Part shown: positions 11,008 to 23,321 of the stretch, in pieces
Position numbering within the stretch: position 1 is the first letter of the stretch
Layout: every line of letters begins with the position of its first letter
From: Hawksworthiomyces lignivorus
Lineage: Eukaryota; Ascomycota; Sordariomycetes; Ophiostomatales; Ophiostomataceae
Direction: 5' to 3'
NCBI GenBank assembly: GCA_002917075.1
Contig: NTMA01000008.1
Location: forward strand, 992,001-1,056,000
DNA: 64,000 nt
Notes under the pieces: model-generated
The model's database searches: none
Seen by the model: only the letters and a program-made list of their open reading frames with translations
Told to the model about the DNA's origin: nothing
Translations under genes and position numbers: made by a program

Positions 11008-11828
11008 GGTTGTTACAGAGGAGAGCGTAGATTGGCTTGCCTTGATACAATTCTCATCGTAAAGGTATGTTATTCATAGCGAGTTGAGAGTTTCGAATAT
11101 ATTTATACTTGTGCCCCTCTCGCATGCTATATGAGATGTAAGAGTACTGCCCCATTTACAAGATTAGGATTCGAGGCTGAGGTTAATTTCCAGCTTCCTG
11201 ATTGGAACTAAATCCAAAGACAACTCTACGTAATCCTGCATAATTTGGAGGATCAGACGTTGTAGCGGGTTAGCTCAGTGACTCATACAGCTAAAATACA
11301 GTCATATAAGTATAAAAAAAGGAATGCGTAAATAACTCCTGCATACGATACATGCACGGGATAAAGGAGGGCAATATATGAATCTTTCTTATGCACCATT
11401 ATATCCTTTTTGCTATTTGGCAATTTTTTTTCTCCTTCGTCGGCTTCCTTCGCGCCAGTTGCACGTCTCTCATCAGGAGTGTGGGATCTACAAGGAATCC
11501 ACAGTTGCTACAACGGTCAAGACGAGCATACTCTACAGCTTCATCATAAAGTATCTCCCTCCCAATGCATCAATCGAAAATATCTACAGAAACTTCCACA
11601 CTCGTCTAGTGCGCTAAGAGGAAAAAAATGAAAAGAAACTCCAGCATGGGTACTCCTTAAGCGCACGGAGATGCACAAAAACAACTGCTCATTATCAACG
11701 TCTCACTGCTATCTTTTCTTTAAATATAATTTCTATGGCTACCAAATATGAGCTCTAATGTTTATATAGTATTGCGCTATTTAGGGCTACTCAAAGAGAA
11801 GAACAAACGGAGGTAGGCTTGCATGCCC
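11008..11828. other. Intergenic, no gene seen
   Basis: About 820 nt of AT-rich spacer containing the promoter of the GNAT gene and the 3' side of the old yellow enzyme gene. A short tRNA-like string near 11265 was examined and rejected. Two overlapping short ORFs near 11380-11630 have no recognisable content. Confidence 0.55.
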
Positions 11829-12935
11829 CTATGCCTTCGCCTTGATGCTTTTAAGGAACTCCTCGCTAAATGGCTGGCCAGTGTAGCCCTCGATAGAGCT
11901 GGGGTCATAAAACGTCTTCCGATCATAGGGGTTAAATGGAATGCCGTGCCTAATCCGGTAAGGCAGATCCGGGCTTGAGATGAAGTATCTGCCGAACATA
12001 ACCACGATGTCTTTGTCGGGATGCTGCTCGTCTACCAGCTTCCTCGCCGCCTCTGGCAAATAGCCTCCGGCGACCAGAAGCGGCTGCTTCCAGATCTTGT
12101 ATACAAAGTCAAGGGTTTCGGGCGCTTCGACGTCGATATTCCCGGCAATTCTGGCTTCAACGACGTGAACAAAGGCAAGGTTCAGCTGGCCGAGCTTGGT
12201 GAGAACGTCTGAGAACTGCGGCACCGGGTCTGCCATGCGCATGCCCTGGAAGGGGCTCCATGGGCTGAAGCGAATGCCCGTCCTCTCAGGTCCGATTGCC
12301 TCAGCCACGGCCTTTACGGCCTCGACGGCAAACCGGGAGCGGTTCTCTATGCTGCCGCCCCACTTATCGGTGCGCTTGTTGCTGTTCTCCTGGGTGAACT
12401 GGTCGATGAGGTAGCCGTTTGCTCCGTGCAGCTCAACTCCGTCGAAACCGGCTTCGACAGCATTCTTCGCAGCGATCGCGTACTGGGCGATAGCCTTCTG
12501 AATCTCCTCCTCGGTCATCTCCTGAGGCGCCTGCTCCCTGCCGGGCAGAAGAACAGCGCTCGGCCCTTTCACCGTGAATCCCGCCTTCGCCTGCACCGCG
12601 GGGTTGGCAGCGCGCCCAAGAGCCCATATCTGACAGAAGATGTAACTGCCCTTGCTGTGAACCGCATCGGTGACAGCCCGCCAGCCGGCGACCTGCTCTG
12701 CATTCCAGATACCGGGGACGAGGTCGTATCCGCCGTGCTCAGCAGAGATGAATGTTCCCTCGGAGATGAGCAGGGTGCCTGGAACAGACGCGCGCTGTGC
12801 GTAGTACTCGGCCATCCGCGACGTTGGAACATGATCGGCTGTGGCGCGGTAGCGAGTCAGAGGGCACATGCCAATGCGGTGCTGAAGGGTAATCTTGCCC
12901 ACTTTAACGGGCTTGAAGAGGCGCGAATCTTCCAT
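11829..12935 (-). CDS. Old yellow enzyme (NADH:flavin oxidoreductase)
   Basis: An intronless 368-residue TIM-barrel flavoprotein of the OYE family, which reduces activated C=C bonds with NAD(P)H through FMN. The N-terminus LFKPVKVG..LQHRIGMCPLTRYRA is the classic OYE start, with the FMN-contacting Thr. The active site has the HGANGYL signature with His170, Asn173 and Tyr175, so the proton-donor Tyr is present and the enzyme should be a normal reductase. This differs from the Tyr-to-Phe form known from ergot-type isomerases. QFTQENSNKRTDKWGGS and the late FGRYFISSPDLPYR phosphate-binding segment complete the fold. It stands apart from any obvious biosynthetic cluster; a general detoxification role is plausible. 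Confidence 0.94.
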   Translation of the reverse strand: MEDSRLFKPVKVGKITLQHRIGMCPLTRYRATADHVPTSRMAEYYAQRASVPGTLLISEGTFISAEHGGYDLVPGIWNAEQVAGWRAVTDAVHSKGSYIFCQIWALGRAANPAVQAKAGFTVKGPSAVLLPGREQAPQEMTEEEIQKAIAQYAIAAKNAVEAGFDGVELHGANGYLIDQFTQENSNKRTDKWGGSIENRSRFAVEAVKAVAEAIGPERTGIRFSPWSPFQGMRMADPVPQFSDVLTKLGQLNLAFVHVVEARIAGNIDVEAPETLDFVYKIWKQPLLVAGGYLPEAARKLVDEQHPDKDIVVMFGRYFISSPDLPYRIRHGIPFNPYDRKTFYDPSSIEGYTGQPFSEEFLKSIKAKA

Positions 12936-14472
12936 TTTGGCTTTTGCGGTTGTGAATGTCTAAATAAGGAGCAGATCTGAGAATCTCAGCCGTATAGTCA
13001 TCAATTGAGGTCAGGACAGCGCTGGTAGACGATGTTTATATTCCTCGAAAGCTTAGTATGCTACCTACGATTTTACCCGCACTTCTTCCGTGGAAGCACG
13101 ACATGTTTTACATTTTTCCCCACATAGCACACGTACAGCGTAGATAAAGAAGCCACCCGCGATGACCTTGGAACAATCTAAATTTTGTATTTGTAATCCG
13201 CCTAGGCAGCTTGTAGCATAGGGCTACAAATCGTCTTAGCGGCGCTACTTGTGCAGGCCACTTACAAATCACTAGGCGGAATGTGACTTTTCAGCCTCCA
13301 CTCAGTCTCAGGGCTAGTCTCAGAGTACTTTGATACTATTTTGCAAATTCTCTGCGCCCTGTTTACCCATGCACTGCAAGAGTATCTGTTCTATTCCGTG
13401 GATAAATATATATTTCTAACACATCAGCCTCAGGGCCCAAGGTGGTACGATTAACCAGCAAAGCACAAAGAAATTTGGTGGGCTCACAATGCCTATCTTC
13501 CTGCAATGTCACACAGTTTAGCAGCTCGCTAGAGAGCCGATAAGCTACAGTACGTGGATTCGTAACTTAAAAAATAATAATAAAATAATAGCCCAAGAAT
13601 ATGTTTTCAAATCCCCTCCCCATAAAAAAATTGCGTATTGCCAGCCTTACCTCGTCGTCAAATGAGCGTGATTCTCCAAGTCCTCTGTAGAGATTTGTAA
13701 TCTTTAATTGATAATCGTATTTCAACGGCCACGCCATCCCACTGCCACCCTGCCTCGGAGCAACTAGACCCTTTACTAAATCTGTCTTATCTCCGGTATT
13801 ATTCTCGATCTTTTGTAGCCAGCTACGTCAGTAAGAGGACGAATAGCATATCAGGAACATGGTAAGCAATTAAGCTTCGACGGATACAACACCAACTAAA
13901 GGCATGCATCTGGACAGGAGCTGGCTCTTCCCGTTTATTGAGAATGTCCAAAGCACAAAACGTTTCCCTGTGAACTCCCAAAAAGAATGACAACGCGCCT
14001 GCGCTAGCTAAGGGCACCAGACTAACCAGTGCTTCGTTACTAAAACGATTGCTCTGGCGTGTTTTTTAGTGCGTATGTGGTTTTATTAGAGTGCACTGTA
14101 CCCTTCCGGTAGGGGCTGTGTCAAATTGAGTCTTTTAGCAGATGACAAAAGCATTGCGTTCAACTTTCCGTTTACATTTTTTTTGGCATTTTCAGAGATA
14201 TGCTACTTCAGAAGAACCAGGCTATCAGAAACAAGCCTAATCAATTCTCAATGCACTTGTTTTTGTTATATATTCGGCGATTTGTCGGTCAGCTGTATAG
14301 GAAAATGTTGGTTGAGAAATTAATATCCATTACTAGCGTTAAATTATCTATCCATTATCCAAATTCGCGCAAGAGACAAACACCGCACTAAACGTGACAG
14401 ACGTACAACATCCATCCCATGACAAGACGACCAGGCACAGCCGATATCCAGCCAGGATGTTGCATAGCACTC
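12936..14472. other. Intergenic, no gene seen
   Basis: About 1.5 kb between the old yellow enzyme start and the receptor gene's 3' end. It is AT-rich, and short ORFs (for example 14126-14323) show no family features. I see no repeat or RNA gene. Confidence 0.55.
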
Positions 14473-16231
14473 TCAGCGGCCGCTGTGTCGAAGATTAGGG
14501 CCATCGTCGTCTACACCACGCTCGCTCACAAGTTCTATCTCATCGTTACTATCGCTTCCATACTCCGTGGCAAATGGCTTCAAGCGGAGGACAGATGGCT
14601 TTGATGTGCTATTCCTGCGTGGCCGTCCAGACAGATCTTTGTTGCGAGACCCATTGTGATTAGCGGCGCTTGCCGACCGGGGTGCGCTAATCACAGTTCG
14701 AGCGCCGCCACCATCGTCGTCAAAGTGGCTGTAGTCGCCTTGGTTCCTGTTAGAAGACATCACAAGTGGAATGCTGCGCGGCGGCCGCCCCGCGTTATGA
14801 CCGGCATCTCCTCCAGAGTACCCATTGTGCTTGCTGATCGCGTTGGCATATGCATTGTTCCCCTGGAAGTAGGAGTTCTGGGCTGTCGAGCCGACCAGCT
14901 TTGGGAAGAAGTGGACAAGAACAAGGCGCAGCGACGGCATGCAGGCGCATATAATGCCCACAGTGATCTCGACCGTCGACCACAATGAAATATCGAGGTC
15001 GTCCCACGTAGGATTCGACGAGCTCGTAAACGCGATGAGAGACTGCAGACGCAGAATGCTGACGACCGTGACACTAAAGCGCCGAGGTTAGATCTACTAG
15101 AGCGGGACTCGACGGCAGCAGACCGAAGAGGGGAGTCAGCTAGCCAGGTTACTTACAAGGTGCCGACACAAAACATCATGGCAACACCGACCTTCTTCTT
15201 CCAGTGCAGGCGAAGATGGCGTAGCTGGGACATCGGGATGGCCAGCATCCAAAAGTCCAAGGCGATGCCAATTGCCGCATTAGACCAGACAATTCCCTTG
15301 CCATCCAGGCAGGTGCCTTGGTGCTCCTCGTCCCAGCGAGTCCAGTAGAAGGACAACGGCTGGCACTCGAAAATGCAGACGAGAATATAGATGGCACCCT
15401 GTGCTACGACCACACCCATGGTTCCTTTCAGGAGATAGCGCGTCGTCTGCGAAGGGAAAATGCGCACGTAAAAGAGAAGAAGTGATAGCTTGAGTAGCAT
15501 CATCTCGAGATAGTATAGGATGCCCATGATGTAAAAATATTTGCCAAAGTTGTAGATCTCATCAAAGGACACAGTCCAGATGTCGCGCCCCATTCCGTTG
15601 GCGACGGTACCGTAGACATTGATAACACTGCTAGGAACGCCGACGAGAAGGGCCAGCATGACGGACCAGTCGTCGAGGGTGAGACGTGCCCCTACAATAT
15701 ACAGACGGTGCAGCACCCGCACGATCACGACGACGCCGGAAAGAACTTCTAATGTTGTCGTCGTTCGCAGGAAACCTCTGGTTCCTATGCGAGGAGTCAC
15801 ACCACAAGCAGCTAAGCTTGCATTCTTAGCCGCTACAAATAAGATGTTGTTGTCAGCGAACAGGCAAGCGTTGCGTGTTTTCCTTTCCAGATCTTACGGA
15901 AATTCCCCCAGCCGCCTAGGTTCTTCTCAAGACTCACTTAATGACTCCTTGATAGTGCAGCCTTCGCTAACGCATAGAGTGAAAGCATTTTGAAAAGACT
16001 CGTTGAGACATAGGCATGCTAAGTTATCACTAGGACAGGTCGCGAGAACAGCCGATGAGTTGAGGCATGACGACTAGAGATGTTTAGCCAAGACTCTCAT
16101 GATCCATTGTACATAAACGGACATACCGCGCAGTCTGAGAGCACAGAGAGACCAGGATCCAGTGAGAGCTGTGCTGTGACAAACCCAGAGAAAACAAGAA
16201 GAGTGAGAGCCAAAAAGCCAAAGGCCTGCAT
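14473..16231 (-). CDS. CFEM-rhodopsin (Pth11-like) membrane receptor
   Basis: Four exons on the minus strand, 16231-16127, 16073-15938, 15832-15157 and 15073-14473, give 505 residues. Residues 1-20 form a signal peptide. A complete CFEM domain follows, with eight cysteines at 34, 38, 48, 55, 57, 69, 74 and 90 and the conserved Asp51 in CPSDNLAC. A seven-helix rhodopsin-type domain comes next; it includes [39 protein letters not shown] and [11 protein letters not shown]. The tail of about 150 residues is hydrophilic, Ser/Asn/Arg-rich and cytoplasmic. This is the architecture of the fungal CFEM-containing Pth11-like GPCRs that sense surfaces or hosts. The first two exons have no long ORF of their own and are supported by splice signals plus the perfect cysteine pattern. 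Confidence 0.9.
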
Positions 16232-19200
16232 CGTGGACGATGATCAAAGATTTTTCGTCTTTGCTTGGCGTTGATGGTCTTGTCTTTCGTTTCTTAGGTT
16301 TTTTTTGATATTTTTCCACAAGATGCCAAGTTACTATCAAAGAACGACCACGCCCTCAGAAAAGCGACTGGGGCTCCATATATGACATATACCTTCTCGA
16401 AGAGGAGAAATAGGAGGCAAAGGTACCAGACCGGTATCCTCTTCTACACCGTGAAACAGAAGCCACCCCTCCCCCATCGAGCCGCACTATAAATGGAGAA
16501 CAATTCAAGGTGTATAGAAAAAGTATCGAAACAAATCTCGAAACAGCATAGACGCAGGCTAGAGACGAGACAGTCTTAGTGGGTGATAAACGTTCCAGGG
16601 AAGATAGAGCAAAAGTCTACAATACGAGTACATCCCACCGCGCCAGTGATAACGGACCACACCTAACACCGGCAGAGGAATCCATGAAGTAGTCTAATGC
16701 CTCTCCGGGTAGAAAAGGGATACTAAAGAAAATCTTTTCTGCCAGTGACAAGAGTTGCACTACTCCACATGAGGATCCAAAAACCTTCGCTGTCATAGCC
16801 AGACTGGTGGCGTCGCGACAAATTGGGAATAACGCACGTCACCTGCAAGTACGTCCAGTATGGCCAACTTCTGCCCTCGATTCATCATCGACGTTCGCAT
16901 TGCCACAAGGGGAAATAAAATGGCTGAGGGACCTGCCATTCACGTACGTGGCCGTGGCCTCCTTCAGGGATGTTGCTCGGATAAGGATTGGCGTGCCTCA
17001 GTCACCGACCTCATTGCGTAAAAGAAAACATATCCTTTCTGCAAAGAAAAACGTCAAATTAGTACTAGTTTTAGAGCGCACAGCACACCCTCTCCTATTC
17101 TGGGCCTCGTTCGTGGTTGTCGTCGGGTCGAAATCAATCAATTCGCCGATCGACGAATTTAGTGCCAAAACGACACCGACGTTGCCTTCCGTGCCGTAGT
17201 CCTGCCTAGCGGTTTTCCAGGGGTTTGTTGGAGAGAAGGATACTGGGGAGGCCCTTTCGAAACGGGGTTGAGAAGGCGTCCAGGGGAGAAGAATTCTTCT
17301 AGAAGAACAATTCCGCACTTCAGCTGATGCCGAAGCACACGAAAAGGGCAGGAGAATGGGTCCCCCAGGCGCCTTAGTGGGGGCAACCAAGCCAGAGACT
17401 TGCCAAAAGCGTCCTAGAACTCACGCTTGCTGATGCACGACGCTGCAGTGGCCAATGACGAGCCAACTGCAGTAGGTTGGCGAAACAAAATCCTAACAAC
17501 ATGGGCACTTTCACCTGCAATTTTTGTCGTCAGCCGAGGCTCAGCGCTAATTTGCATGAGGATCACAGCACGGTCCTCTAATACCAATTGTTCTTGGTTG
17601 CTCTTCGCGATAGCGCACTCACCCTTACGCGATACATACATAGCCAAATGCACGCTGCAGCGCGTCCAAATGATGATAAGATTTTATTGGATTCTGCCAC
17701 GGCGAAAGGTACGAGTATGTCAAAGTGACGCTAAGTTAAAGATGTCTCTATTTTTACTCTAGTCTTCAAACATCACCGTGCATTTCAAAACCGCACTTGG
17801 AGTTTTTCAAACAGACCATAACATCCCCTCCTTGCAGCACACATTGGCCTTTCCACAGGACAAATTCTCCTGTAGAACATCATTGCCTCCCCACGCACTA
17901 GTAGCTGCCTTTTTTATTTGCGTTTGCGACGTCCAGACAGCTTCCCATCAAAACACACCACTTCGCATACTCCCACGGTAAGCTCGGCCGTCATGCGTTT
18001 CGCTTAGGAGAACAGTAAAGAAACCGCGGGAGGCGGCTCTGTCCGAAAGGAATACAGAATGCACTTCGTCCCACTTTGAAAGTCTCTGGGGACACGAGAA
18101 ATGTGCCGAGACCCTAAGTCTGGGAGGTTGTGTTTGAGCTTGGCCTTTTTTCAACGCTGTATTTGACGGGCCGACATCAATGGTCTCCACTGGGGCGACA
18201 TCCACGCCTGACCAGCCACATCCAAATGTAAATTGAATTAATTCTTATAAGCTCAGCAACTAATTTCCTACCTCAATTTAAAGAAAATTATGACACTATC
18301 TGAAGGCCGAGAATATATGTTTATCTAGTGCCACATGCAATAGTCTACCTTTTGACAGCTAGTTCCAAAATTCTCTCGAGCATTTTCGATGCTTGTGAAA
18401 GTACGAATTACTAGGAAACCCATATTATAGTTCTAAGAGGTGGAATTATAGTTCCGTCGTTTGACTTACTTATGCATGACGCTACTTCTCTTCAGTCTGC
18501 GTGAATTGATTTGTATATGCCGGGGATTGGCATATCACTTCTGATGCGTACGGCAACAGCTGTTTAAATGATAATGCCAACGATTCCTATTGGTGGTAGG
18601 TAAACCGGCAGACATGCAGTCGAATAATACTCCGTGAACCTTGTAGAACTTGGCAGGGCTGGCATTAACCAGGGGTACTGGCTATCCGGGAAGTGTGACT
18701 CCACACCTTCTCTAAGCTCGCATGAGCAAACTCATCCACTTCAGCTCTACACACTAGGCCAAGACCAAGATATTGACAACCTCTCTCGAATCCCACGTGG
18801 CGGGATTCCTGCATAACTTTGCAGGCGAGCGCAGCCATGCTGCCATATATTGGCGTTCTTGGTCTAGAATTTGACAGCCAGAGAGCATGTCGTGTGGTGA
18901 GTCAAGGGTCAGGTCATTGAACTGCGAGAGTAATGCCAAGTTGACGTATTTATATATTGGCTGAAAAGACGGCTGCAATCCAGTCAATTGGGTCAGGGAC
19001 GACACGGGTCTGGGAAGGCCTCATCACAGATTGTGCGAATCATTCCTCGCTTAGTTGCCTGGTTCATAAAACAGAATAAACAATCACCTCTTTTTTTAAA
19101 CTTGGGTGCGCTTTTCGTCTGTCGAATTTTACTTAATACTACATATATATGTATTATATCAAGGGGAAATATATAGATAGTTAGAAAGAAAGGCGCGATG

Positions 19201-19454
19201 CTAAAAAGATTCCAAAATCCGGGGGAAGCCTGTTCCCCGCAAAAGGAGATGTAAGCAGACCACGGTAATCATGATCCTCCAACCAACAACCAGTAGTGAA
19301 TCCTTCTTGATATGCAGTATATCGGGAAGCAATCTATACTCTTAGTATATTTGCAATTTTGAAACATAAGCAACTCGATCTCTCGATTTTACCGCAATCG
19401 TTGTTTTCACTACCAACACACAGTTTTTTCTAATACGTCTCCTTCGGCCTCACC
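16232..19454. other. Intergenic, no gene seen
   Basis: About 3.2 kb. Composition shifts between balanced GC (16.8-17.7 kb, 17.95-18.2 kb) and AT-rich. The ORFs present (for example 16807-17199 and 16998-17390 on opposite strands) are short, overlap each other and show no domain pattern, so I do not call them. The stretch separates two divergently placed genes and may include decayed sequence I cannot identify. Confidence 0.45.
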
Positions 19455-20060
19455 ATGGATGATGATATTGAGCTTGGCCCTGGCCGCGAGCTTCCCACGG
19501 ATTTTCAACCCATCAATATTGTGCCAGCGAAAAGCGGTGAGATTATCAAGTTGGGACTCATCACTTGCCGAGTGTTAGAAGATGGCTCCCGAACAAGTAA
19601 GCTCATGACATTATACTCTGGTCGAATCTAAGCGTTGAAATCTTTCTCATTGTTATTTTCTTCAGACAACCGTATTGGCGCTGCTGAGTTTACTCTCCCA
19701 CCTGGTCTTAAAGGGCCACCAGCCCACTGGCACGAGATGCACGACGAGACCTTCTTGACCACCAAAGGTACAATCCGGTATCATCTACCGAAAGCTGATG
19801 GCACAGAAGACACTATCGACGCAGAGGAGGGCGACTTTGTGACTGTGCCTATCCGCGCACCTCACACATTCAGTAACCCTACTGACCAAGAGGCCAAATT
19901 TTTCAATACATACACTCCGGCCTACTACATCAATTACTTCAAACTGCTTGGAACATTGGTTCAGGAGGGCAAACCGATTTCTCCAAAGGCGGCTCTTGAT
20001 GCAATGGCCAATTATGCAACACTACCAGTAGTCATCAAGGGGAAGAACGAAAAGAAATAG
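19455..20060 (+). CDS. Cupin-domain protein
   Basis: Two exons, 19455-19596 and 19666-20060, join over a 69-nt intron (GTAAGC..TTCAG) to give 178 residues. The single conserved cupin barrel spans roughly residues 50-130. The first metal-binding motif is seen as PPAHWHEMHDETFLTTKGTIRY (two His plus Glu in an HWHxxxxE pattern). The second is GDFVTVPIRAPHTFSNPT, with its His. The spacing fits small fungal cupins (quercetinase-like or 'cupin_2'), usually metal-dependent dioxygenases, isomerases or epimerases. There is no signal peptide, so it is probably cytosolic. Its position upstream of a P450 and a sugar-type transporter hints at a small metabolic group, but the substrate is unknown. Confidence 0.88.
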
Positions 20061-21403
20061 CCGAGGCCAAAGAGTCAGAATCCCAAGTGATACCTCCATA
20101 AATCTTGTATCCAGACACAGTTCATAAGTTTTTTCTTGATGATGTGCGATTTGGCATGTAATAAGCCATAGATATACAGGGCCAAGAAGTATTAATATAA
20201 TGAAGGATATCTTGGTACATATTATTGTATGGCAGGTTGGCCTTTCTTTTTTCTTTTTGTTTTCTTTTTTCACCTTGTTTCAATTAGATTTGAATCTCGG
20301 AAATGAAATAGAGAGCTACCTGTAAGGGTACTGATATCGCTATAGTTCATGGTAGCTCTGTTGCAATTACGCTTTCTGCAGTCCGATCTCAGTCAATAGG
20401 TTCGCAAGAAGATTTGCTCTTTAACTTGACCAGTACTCTTGGAGGAATTCTAGATGTTATGTTACGGAGAAGAAAACAGACTCGCAACAAATTGCATTTG
20501 CTAGTATGACACATCTAAAAAGTAACACCTTGTTACCTCGATAAACTGCATCACACCCGTTGTAAAAGCATGGCTTAACAGAGTATGACATTCGTCCTGC
20601 TTATCGTGCGACTCTTGCTGAGTACCTCTTTTATCATTGCCGTGTTAGGAGACCCCTGCATCGCGCATTATTGAGGCACAGCTGAGTTTTTCTGTGAAAC
20701 AGTTGAAATAAATTCGGCAACTTGATCCTGGAAACAAAAAAAGGCACTGCTCTAATAATTTCTGCCAGTAACACGCAATTCTCTGCTTTTGAATATGAAA
20801 CATCACCGTGATTAGTTAGCACCCTCGGAAATGCTCAGACGGTCTTCATACACCACCGAAAAAATTCCGAGGCCAACCACCAGTCGCATCTACCGACTCA
20901 CGAAAAAGAGTCCATTGGAAATCAAGTCTCACAGATTTCCACATCCCCTCTTTTTCCCCGCAGTTGAAACGACCTACACAACAAGCCACTTCAATTCGTA
21001 TCCCACAGCAGTACGAAGATGGTCTCGCCAGCCAAACGACCGAAAGTACAAAGAGCACGCGTACGAGTGCAGTACGGAGTAGATCATGGGGTCACCCACG
21101 GCTTACCCAAGATTGACAGACCCAAATCGGGTTAGGTCTTACTTGAAGACAGTGAGCAAACTGGACGATCTCTGCCAACACATCGGACTTCGAGTTATAC
21201 AGCGCAAGAAACGGACATATTCCTGCCTCTCATAGCGGGGTTGGTCCAACCCCGAATATCATTGTCGGGCCAGGATCCGAAGTTGTTGGAATACAATTTC
21301 GCCAAGCTGATTCGGAGGGCAACACCTAAAATATATTTCTGAAGTACTATTCTGATCTCCCGGTGGTTGCTCTCAGGTCTGAATTCTTAAATCTTTCGAA
21401 TAT
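20061..21403. other. Intergenic with a short perfect inverted repeat
   Basis: About 1.3 kb between the cupin and P450 genes. At 21233-21251 lies a palindrome, CGGGGTTGG-T-CCAACCCCG (9-bp arms around one base), about 150 nt before the P450 start. It contains outward CGG/CCG ends of the kind bound by Zn2Cys6 dimers, but this is only suggestive. No gene is supported. Confidence 0.4.
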
Positions 21404-23162
21404 ATGTCAATAGCAGCCATGCATCCTTATCTTATCCCTGCTATTGTTATTTTACTGGTCCTGGCACGAGTGCTAACCACACTCTATCGTGCCTTTTTCT
21501 CCAGCTTGTCAGCCGTGCCGGGTCCATTGCTTGCCCGGTTCACTAACCTTTGGTATCTGTCGCGCGTATACAAGGGCAATTTCGAGCAGGACAACATTAC
21601 TTTGCACCGCAAATATGGTGAGCCTAGTTTTCTGTTCTCATTGTTTGTCCTCTTGACCAGGTAATCTCTTGATAAATTTCCTAACCCATCAAAACTTAGG
21701 ACCAATAATACGATACGGCCCAAACCGATACAGCATCTGTGATCCTTTGGGGACCAAAATTATCTACGGCCATGGAAACGCGTTTCAAAAATCCGATTGG
21801 TACGACAGCTGGGGCGATGTCAACAAAGCCAACTGGACTCTTTTTTCAGACCGCGACGATAAACGCCACGCGGTAAATCGACGTCTTTACCAGAATACCT
21901 ACAGCATGACGTCGCTTATCCACTACGAGAGCTATGTAGACGAATGTGCTGATCTCTTCAGTCAGAGGCTCTTGGAGATGAGCAGTGAGCGGGGGAAGCA
22001 TGCTGGACCCGTTGACATGGGCCATTGGTTTCAATGTTATGCTTTTGATGTGATTGGCATGATTACATATTCAAAGCGACTAGGCTTTCTCGACCAGGGA
22101 CGTGATGTCGGAGGTGTGATTAAGAATTTGGAGAGCCACCTGCAATATGCCACTCTAGCTGGGGTATATATCTCTCTTCACCCGTTCATATCCCAAGTTA
22201 GGAACAGGCTTGGCAAAAGAGGAACGGGAAGAAAATACATTGCAGAGTTTACCAAGGATTGTCTAGCAGAGCATCAGGCAAGGCCGAAGGCTGTGGCTCT
22301 ACAAGATGCCAAAGAAGGTTCTAAGCAATCTGGCACAATGGACTTTTTATCGAAATTCCTGGCTAAGCATTCGGAAAGCCCTTCGGGATTTAGCCATTAT
22401 CACATTCTCGCTGGCTGTGTATCTAATATGGTTGCCGGATCTGACACCACGGCCATTAGCCTCAGTGCTATACTCTATCTACTTTTGCGCAACCCGAAAG
22501 CGCTGGACAAACTTCGGAATGAGATTGACAATTTTTATCTTCAGAGGGCCAATAAAAGCTCCAACGGCATTACTTTTCAAGAAAGCCAGCAGTTGCCATA
22601 CTTCCAGGCAGTCATGAAAGAAGCTCTCAGGCTGCACCCTGCGACTGGCCTTCCGTTAGAGCGGGTCGTTCCTGACGGCGGCGCAACAATAAATGGCACA
22701 TTCTTCCCGGCAGGGGTAAGTATTTCTTCCTTTTTTCGATGAATTAGTTCGAAGCTACTGACTTGGGCACCCACCAGACCATTGTCGGCATCAACAGCTG
22801 GGTTGAGCACCGTCATCGGCCCATATTTGGGGATGATGCGGACGTTTTTAAACCTGAGCGATGGATCACCGCAGATACCGAGCTACTTTCTGTCATGAAT
22901 CGACACTGGATGCCGGTAAGTCGATCCATCTGTTTCATTGTTCCGGTATATTCCAACTAACCTCCCTCAGTTCGGACTGGGCTCTAGGACCTGTATTGGA
23001 AAGCATATTTCTATTTTGGAAATGTCCAAACTCATTCCAAGACTGCTCCACGAATTCGACTTCAAACTTTGCAAAGAAACTGATTGGGAAACGAGAAATT
23101 ACTGGTTTGTGAAACCAGTTGATTTCAAAGTCTACGTAACTCCCAGGGCTGTGGCACACTGA
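21404..23162 (+). CDS. Cytochrome P450 monooxygenase
   Basis: Four exons, 21404-21617, 21700-22715, 22778-22915 and 22971-23162, encode 519 residues. An N-terminal membrane anchor (HPYLIPAIVILLVLARVL) is followed by the proline-rich hinge AVPGPLLARFTNLW. The I-helix oxygen-binding motif AGSDTT is at 317-322, ExxR at 379-382 (EALR) and the PERW segment FKPERWIT is present. The haem loop is FGLGSRTCIGKHI, with the thiolate ligand at Cys464, formed across the last intron. The sequence style (pisatin demethylase/benzoate-hydroxylase-like grouping, ERVVPDGGATINGTFFPAG) points to an ER-bound fungal P450 of secondary metabolism or detoxification. All catalytic elements are intact. An in-frame second ATG at 21419 is an alternative start. 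Confidence 0.94.
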
Positions 23163-23321
23163 AGAGGGCAACTTTCTGTATGAATTGCGCCAATCCACCG
23201 TGGGAAAGAAGAGATAGATTTTTTCTGAAGAAACTATGTAGAAAGCTTCCCTGCATTATAGAATAAAGCAGTTGTTCTATGTCTATCCATCTTTACTCTT
23301 ACTTTTCCTACTGTCCATTCA

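Noticed and set aside
11263..11290. tRNA-like string GGGTTAGCTCAGTGACTC
   Set aside because: It resembles a tRNA A box, but no B box (GTTCRA..) follows at the expected distance and no cloverleaf can be drawn.
16807..17390. Overlapping 130-codon ORFs on opposite strands
   Set aside because: Neither shows a conserved pattern, start context or splice partners.
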